Source: an uncultured Alphaproteobacteria bacterium
GTDB taxonomy: Bacteria; Pseudomonadota; Alphaproteobacteria; UBA3830
Reading direction: 5' to 3'
DNA: 5,208 bases
Assembly (NCBI GenBank): GCA_905233775.1
Contig: CAJOEB010000136.1
Location: forward strand, 1-5,208
Positions within the stretch are counted from its first letter, which is position 1; each line of letters opens with the position of its first letter. The position numbers and the translations under genes are program-made. The notes under the pieces were generated by a model that was not told the origin of the DNA, ran no database searches, and saw only the letters and a program-made list of their open reading frames with translations. This document shows, piece after piece, positions 1-5,208 of the stretch.

Positions 1-15
1 ATGATAAAACGGTTC

Positions 16-41
16 AATTAATTTATTCATGTAAATTAATT
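16..41. repeat. Perfect AT-only inverted repeat upstream of the atp operon
   Basis: The arms AATTAATTTA (16-25) and TAAATTAATT (32-41) are exact reverse complements, ten base pairs around a six-base loop (TTCATG). The stem has no G-C pair and no T run follows it on the + strand, so it is not a standard intrinsic terminator. It lies about 23 bases upstream of the proposed -35 box of the operon, so a protein-binding site or the end of an upstream transcript are both possible. What is seen is only the symmetry; any role is inference. Confidence 0.5.
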
Positions 42-63
42 CGTATATAGTTCGCATATTTTT

Positions 64-91
64 TTGCTATCTGAAATTTAGCTGGTATACT
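64..91 (+). promoter_or_regulatory. Probable sigma-70 promoter of the atp operon (extended -10)
   Basis: A -35-like TTGCTA (64-69, four of six consensus matches) is separated by 16 bases from TATACT (86-91, five of six matches). A TG one base before the -10 box (83-84) makes an extended -10 element. Transcription would start near base 97-98, giving a leader of about 85 bases before the atpH GTG. This is the best-scoring promoter visible by eye in the 181-base upstream region, but AT-rich DNA gives many chance -10 matches. Confidence 0.5.
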
Positions 92-113
92 TAGCGATTG
101 GCTACTATTTATG

Positions 114-134
114 TAGATATTTTATTTAGATATT
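114..134 (+). repeat. Direct repeat TAGATATT in the atp leader
   Basis: TAGATATT occurs at 114-121 and again at 127-134, a 13-base period, inside the presumed 5' untranslated leader of atpH. The surrounding leader is AT-rich and poor in C. No riboswitch-like or stable RNA fold is evident. The repeat may be chance in DNA of this composition. Confidence 0.3.
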
Positions 135-167
135 AGGTTAGCATTAGAGTAGCTATTATTAAGATGT

Positions 168-171
168 GGAG
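168..171 (+). promoter_or_regulatory. Ribosome binding site of atpH
   Basis: GGAG at 168-171 lies ten bases before the GTG at 182. It supports the GTG start, because the nearby ATG at 190 is out of frame with the delta-subunit reading frame. Confidence 0.6.
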
Positions 172-181
172 TTAATAATTA

Positions 182-754
182 GTGGCAGAATGGAGTTTTG
201 TAGCTGAGAACTCAGTTGTTAACAGATATATAAGATCCATATATGCTGTTGCAGCAAAAACAAATATTGAAAGGGAAGTTGATCATCAGCTTTCTCTCGT
301 CAAAGAATGCATTGTGAGAATCAGCAATTACAAGAAATTATTAAAAAGAGCATCATTTCTGCCAGAACAAGGAGAAGCTCTTGTTGACTTTCTTAAGACA
401 AACTTGGAGTTATTAACGGAAGTCAGCAATTTTCTTGATCTTTTACTGAAAAATAACCGTATAAATATTATTGTTGATATATGCGAGGCATATTCAGCGT
501 ATTTAGACAAATTAGATGGAAAAAAGTTGATTTATCTTACTATTGCAAAAGAACCGACACAGACACAAATGAATAAATTAATGGAGGATCTGAAATCAGT
601 ATTTGGACAGAAAATAGAGTGTGTTACAAAAGTTGATCCTTCATTGAGAGACGGTTTTAAGCTTCAGCATCAGTCTAAAGTCTTAGATTATTCGCTAAAA
701 TCCAGGTTAAAGCGCCTGCGTAATGCCATTAGGAGAGAAAGCTATGAAAATTAA
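182..754 (+). CDS. atpH: F1F0 ATP synthase subunit delta
   Basis: This 190-residue protein is the delta subunit (OSCP-like) of the F1 sector. It caps the alpha3-beta3 head and ties it to the b-subunit peripheral stalk at the inner face of the cytoplasmic membrane. The family normally has about 180-190 residues. Visible hallmarks are an all-helical N-terminal domain (about 1-110) with the segment [14 protein letters not shown] (87-100), matching the family pattern around 'LL..NGRL..L..I'. The C-terminal domain carries [11 protein letters not shown] (151-161) and the closing helix [10 protein letters not shown] (174-183), equivalent to the usual VDPSLIGG and RL..LR motifs. The start is GTG at 182 with a GGAG Shine-Dalgarno. 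The last 11 bases overlap atpA, so the two are probably translationally coupled. The sequence is drifted from consensus (RDG in place of the common IGG), as is normal for this fast-evolving subunit. It contains the only Trp codon (TGG) seen in the four atp genes, so the genetic code at TGA cannot be tested here. Confidence 0.93.
   Translation: MAEWSFVAENSVVNRYIRSIYAVAAKTNIEREVDHQLSLVKECIVRISNYKKLLKRASFLPEQGEALVDFLKTNLELLTEVSNFLDLLLKNNRINIIVDICEAYSAYLDKLDGKKLIYLTIAKEPTQTQMNKLMEDLKSVFGQKIECVTKVDPSLRDGFKLQHQSKVLDYSLKSRLKRLRNAIRRESYEN
731..736 (+). promoter_or_regulatory. Shine-Dalgarno that fixes the atpA start at 744
   Basis: AGGAGA at 731-736 sits seven bases before ATG 744, inside the last codons of atpH. 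An earlier in-frame ATG at 723 lies upstream of this site and would add seven residues (MPLGEKA) that the family does not have. The site therefore decides in favour of 744. Confidence 0.8.
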
Positions 755-2288
755 TGCTTCAGAAATAAAATCCGTACTTATGGAGCGTATAGAAAAGTTC
801 GATTCAGGACCTGAGTTTCTTGAAATCGGAAAAGTCTTATCAGTTGGCGATGGCGTAGCGCGCGTATATGGTTTGGACAATGTATCTATGGGTGAAAAAG
901 TCGTATTTTCCTCTGGTATTGAGGGAATGGCAATGAACCTTGATGAAGATACCGTTGACATTGTGTTATTTGGTGAAGACAGAAGCGTTTTTGAAGGCAT
1001 GGAAGTTCGCAGAACAAATAAAATCGTCGATGTTCCTGTTGGAAAAGCGCTTTTGGGGCGTGTTGTTGATGCGTTGGGAAATCCCATTGATGGAAATGGT
1101 GCTATTAGAACAACTGAACGGCGTGTAGCTGATATAAAAGCTCCGGGAATTATCGAGCGTCAATCTGTTCATGAGGCAATGCAGACAGGATTGAAGGCAA
1201 TAGACTCTTTGGTACCTATCGGACGCGGACAACGTGAACTGATCATCGGGGACAGGCAGACTGGAAAAACAGCAATAGCGATTGATACTATTATTAATCA
1301 GAAGCATGCTTTCGAAAATAATATAGAAAAAGACAAGCTTTACTGCATTTATGTTGTTATAGGTCAGAAAAGATTTTCTGTAGCACAGATTGTTAAGACG
1401 CTTACAGAAGCCGGTGCAATGGAATACACAACCGTTGTCGCTGCAACTGCATCTGAGGCGGCAACAATGCAATATCTCGCGCCATATACCGGTTGTGCGA
1501 TGGGCGAGTATTTCAGAGATAACGGAATGCATGCTCTGATCGTTTACGACGATTTATCAAAACACGCTGTCGCGTATCGTCAGATGTCACTTTTGTTACA
1601 TCGTCCACCTGGGCGAGAGGCATACCCTGGTGACGTATTCTATCTGCACTCCAGATTGTTGGAGCGTGCTGCGAAGTTGAGTGATGATAAAGGTGGCGGA
1701 TCGTTAACCGCGTTACCTGTTATTGAAACGCAAGCAGGCGATCTGTCGGCATATATTCCTACAAACGTCATTTCAATTACTGACGGGCAGATATTTCTCG
1801 AAAGCGATCTCTTTTATAAAGGCATACGTCCGGCTATCAACGTTGGTCAATCGGTTAGCCGAGTCGGATCCTCTGCGCAAACGAAATGCATGAAGCAGGT
1901 TGCGGGTCATATTAAGCTGGATTTAGCGCAATATCGTGAAATGGCAAGTTTTGCGCAGTTTGCGTCGGATTTGGACTCATCCAGTAAGAAGCTTATATCG
2001 CGTGGAGAACGTTTGACAGAGTTATTAAAGCAACCGCAATATGCTCCTATGACAGTTGAAGATCAAGTCATAAGCATTTTTATAGGAGTGCATGGTTTCT
2101 TAGATACTTTGCCTTTGCATGAAGTCGGACATTTTGAAACATACGTATTGAAGCGAATAAAAAGATTACTTTCAGAGATAAGAGATAAAAAACAGCTTTC
2201 AGATGATATGATTTCATCTTTGAAGGATATTATCTCGAAATATCTGAGCGATTTTCAAAGAGATAATGAACAGACTAAAGCAAAGTAA
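744..2288 (+). CDS. atpA: F1F0 ATP synthase subunit alpha
   Basis: This 514-residue protein is the regulatory nucleotide-binding alpha subunit of the F1 head. It forms the alpha3-beta3 hexamer that makes ATP from ADP and phosphate using proton-driven rotation. From ATG 744 it starts MKINASEI, matching the family's short N-terminal helix. It then shows the beta-barrel domain with [11 protein letters not shown] (34-44), the P-loop GDRQTGKT (169-176), the Walker B region [10 protein letters not shown] (264-273) and the run [13 protein letters not shown] (287-299). The ATPase alpha/beta signature [10 protein letters not shown] (363-372) is followed by R373, the arginine finger that reaches into the neighbouring beta site. 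The C-terminal helical domain runs from about 385 to the end. Length and motifs are complete, so the protein looks active. It overlaps atpH by 11 bases and is followed by a 77-base spacer before atpG. Small departures from the usual sequence include GQKRFS where GQKRST is common, and SEAAT in place of SDPAP (237-241). Confidence 0.98.
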   Translation: MKINASEIKSVLMERIEKFDSGPEFLEIGKVLSVGDGVARVYGLDNVSMGEKVVFSSGIEGMAMNLDEDTVDIVLFGEDRSVFEGMEVRRTNKIVDVPVGKALLGRVVDALGNPIDGNGAIRTTERRVADIKAPGIIERQSVHEAMQTGLKAIDSLVPIGRGQRELIIGDRQTGKTAIAIDTIINQKHAFENNIEKDKLYCIYVVIGQKRFSVAQIVKTLTEAGAMEYTTVVAATASEAATMQYLAPYTGCAMGEYFRDNGMHALIVYDDLSKHAVAYRQMSLLLHRPPGREAYPGDVFYLHSRLLERAAKLSDDKGGGSLTALPVIETQAGDLSAYIPTNVISITDGQIFLESDLFYKGIRPAINVGQSVSRVGSSAQTKCMKQVAGHIKLDLAQYREMASFAQFASDLDSSSKKLISRGERLTELLKQPQYAPMTVEDQVISIFIGVHGFLDTLPLHEVGHFETYVLKRIKRLLSEIRDKKQLSDDMISSLKDIISKYLSDFQRDNEQTKAK

Positions 2289-2365
2289 AAGTAATAAGTA
2301 AAAGAGTAGTGAATAGAAGAAGCAGAAAAGTAAATAAGATAGATAAAGGTAGATAGGAGTTTTCG
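2289..2365 (+). other. Purine-rich, almost C-free spacer between atpA and atpG
   Basis: The 77-base spacer has only two C residues (2323 and 2364) and consists mainly of A and G with scattered T, with recurring AAGTAA and GATA(A/G) words. With so little C it can form almost no G-C pairs, so as RNA it should be largely unstructured. It ends in the strong AGGAG (2355-2359) that serves atpG. It holds no coding frame: TAA and TAG stops recur throughout. An open loading zone for ribosomes is an inference from composition. Confidence 0.55.
2355..2359 (+). promoter_or_regulatory. Ribosome binding site of atpG
   Basis: AGGAG lies six bases before ATG 2366, near-ideal spacing. It is the strongest Shine-Dalgarno in the window and sits at the end of the C-poor spacer. 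Confidence 0.75.
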
Positions 2366-4685
<2,320 letters not shown>

Positions 4686-4711
4686 CTCTGTAGCTGTTGA
4701 TGGTAGTATTG

Positions 4712-4738
4712 TTATTATTCTGATTCATACAATAATAA
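4712..4738 (+). repeat. AT-only stem-loop after atpD
   Basis: TTATTATT (4712-4719) can pair with AATAATAA (4731-4738) around an 11-base loop. It lies 27 bases after the atpD stop, where an operon terminator would be expected. The stem has no G-C pair and is not followed directly by a T run, so as an intrinsic terminator it would be weak. Nothing better is visible between 4686 and 4802. Confidence 0.3.
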
Positions 4739-4762
4739 TACGTTATCATTTTCTTAATTACT

Positions 4763-4787
4763 TTTCGATAAAATATACCTATCGAAA
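4763..4787 (+). promoter_or_regulatory. Perfect 8-base inverted repeat just before the ribosome binding site of the TadE-like gene
   Basis: TTTCGATA (4763-4770) and TATCGAAA (4780-4787) are exact reverse complements separated by nine bases. The right arm ends one base before the AAGGGA Shine-Dalgarno (4789-4794). It could be a DNA operator, or an RNA hairpin that places or masks the ribosome site. A terminator for the atp operon is less likely because no T run follows. The symmetry is seen; the function is inference. Confidence 0.5.
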
Positions 4788-4788
4788 T

Positions 4789-4794
4789 AAGGGA
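4789..4794 (+). promoter_or_regulatory. Ribosome binding site for the frame starting at 4803
   Basis: AAGGGA lies eight bases before ATG 4803, good spacing. It indicates that 4803 is a true start codon, although the frame it opens stops after 21 codons at the G tract. Confidence 0.6.
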
Positions 4795-4802
4795 CATTAT
4801 TA

Positions 4803-5208
4803 ATGAATTACATACCATCAAAACCATTCTCTAATAACAGCAGTAACAGCACCCACGGGGGGGGGTAATCGCTTCTCTTAGAAGGATATCTACAAAGCTT
4901 TATCAATGCTTTGGCATACCTTTACAAAAAATCGTTAGTTTTTTCCGATCTTTTTACGAATTTTCTTCCTATTCTCGTAATTATGGCGGCATCCTTATTG
5001 AATTCGCGTTTTCTATCCCGATTTTGATCACTCTTCTATTTTTTGCTTGCGATCACTACAGAATTTTCGAACTGAAAAATAAACTAAAAGCGTCTGCTTA
5101 TCTTGCCGCAAGTATGGTTCAACAGATTAAAAATACAAAATCAGAAAAACAGCTAACAAAATATGATTGTGCTTATATAGCTTATGCTAGTAGTTTAAAT
5201 TTGTTTCA
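4803..5208 (+). CDS. TadE/TadG-like membrane protein, 5' part, frame broken at a G9 tract
   Basis: From ATG 4803 the frame encodes 21 residues rich in Ser and Asn (MNYIPSKPFSNNSSNSTH plus three Gly) and stops at TAA 4866-4868, directly after nine G residues. In the -1 frame the sequence is open from 4847 to the window edge, so one extra G (or two fewer) would join the two into one product of at least 135 residues. The downstream part has a basic, aromatic-rich stretch (about residues 22-61). It continues with GGILIEFAFSIPIL, starting at residue 62 (base 4985), the first half of a roughly 22-residue membrane segment ending near base 5050. A Lys-rich, helix-like segment then begins ELKNKLKASAYLAASMVQQI. 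A Gly/Glu motif leading into one hydrophobic helix is typical of TadE/TadG proteins, the minor pilin-like components of Tad/Flp pili and related envelope systems. The downstream frame has no ATG, GTG or TTG before TTG 5024, which lies inside the membrane segment. An initiation site within it is therefore unlikely. The roughly 60-residue extension before the membrane helix is longer than usual for TadE. The right end is cut by the window. The TadE assignment rests on one motif and is moderately sure. Confidence 0.6.
4857..4865 (+). repeat. Homopolymer of nine G residues inside the TadE-like gene
   Basis: Nine consecutive G residues, in otherwise AT-rich DNA, fall 18 codons into the frame opened at 4803 and are followed at once by TAA. 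The tract separates the start-bearing frame from the long downstream frame. Lengths of 7 or 10 would join the two; 8 would run into TAG at 4881 after the shift. Such tracts are known slipped-strand switches in other bacteria, and also common sites of sequencing error. Confidence 0.85.
4872..4884 (+). other. Small hairpin downstream of the G tract
   Basis: CTTCT (4872-4876) and AGAAG (4880-4884) are complementary around a three-base loop (CTT). The stem begins six bases after the G tract, the distance at which stimulatory structures of -1 ribosomal frameshift sites usually lie. Five base pairs are weak and may be chance. Confidence 0.3.

Noticed and set aside
1..21. ATG at base 1 opening a short frame (M-I-K-R-F-N, stop)
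   Set aside because: Only six codons, with no visible ribosome site because it begins at the window edge; at most the tail of an upstream gene.
723..743. Earlier in-frame ATG as the start of AtpA (521 residues)
   Set aside because: The AGGAGA Shine-Dalgarno at 731-736 lies after this ATG and seven bases before ATG 744, and MKINASEI matches the family N-terminus; the extra MPLGEKA does not.
707..1087. 126-codon frame on the - strand across the atpH-atpA junction
   Set aside because: Antisense to two recognised genes, with no recognisable motif; an ordinary shadow of the coding strand.
966..1532. 188-codon frame on the - strand inside atpA
   Set aside because: It is antisense to strongly conserved alpha-subunit codons, is Cys- and Ser-rich without domain features, and has no plausible gene context.
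4803..4868. The 21-codon frame as a free-standing small peptide gene
   Set aside because: It ends exactly at the homopolymer and its composition gives no sign of a mature peptide. The start-less downstream frame makes a split single gene the simpler reading, although a short product cannot be excluded.

Overview
The window holds most of an F1 ATP synthase operon in the order atpH (delta), atpA (alpha), atpG (gamma), atpD (beta), all on the + strand, followed by the 5' part of an unrelated gene for a TadE/TadG-like single-pass membrane protein that runs off the right edge. The order H-A-G-D without Fo genes upstream is the usual alphaproteobacterial arrangement. The AT-rich sequence, the very AT-rich non-coding DNA and the drifted delta and gamma subunits suggest a low-GC alphaproteobacterium, perhaps a host-associated Rickettsiales- or Holosporales-like lineage. 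The lineage is an inference; no rRNA or other marker is present.

Layout: 1-181 is an AT-rich leader with a perfect inverted repeat (16-41) and a good extended -10 promoter (64-91). atpH (182-754, GTG start) overlaps atpA (744-2288) by 11 bases. A 77-base spacer that is almost free of C leads to atpG (2366-3238). A 16-base spacer carrying a tandem 9-base repeat leads to atpD (3255-4685). All four genes end in TAA and keep their family motifs, so the F1 head looks functional. The epsilon gene atpC, which normally follows atpD in this operon type, is absent from the window.

After a 117-base spacer with two AT-rich inverted repeats, a well-placed Shine-Dalgarno and ATG (4803) begin a reading frame that runs into nine consecutive G residues (4857-4865) and stops at once at TAA (4866). 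In the -1 frame the same DNA is open from the G tract to the window end. It encodes a basic, aromatic-rich segment followed by a TadE-type glycine-glutamate/hydrophobic motif. That downstream frame has no ATG, GTG or TTG before its membrane segment, so it appears to need the 4803 start plus a frame change at the G tract. The tract may be a phase-variable on/off switch, a -1 ribosomal or transcriptional slippage site, a decay mutation or a homopolymer sequencing error. This is the most interesting item in the window.

Together, the four operon genes encode the catalytic head (three alpha, three beta), the central rotor shaft (gamma) and the peripheral-stalk connector (delta). The downstream gene is probably a separate transcription unit concerned with a surface pilus or a related envelope structure.
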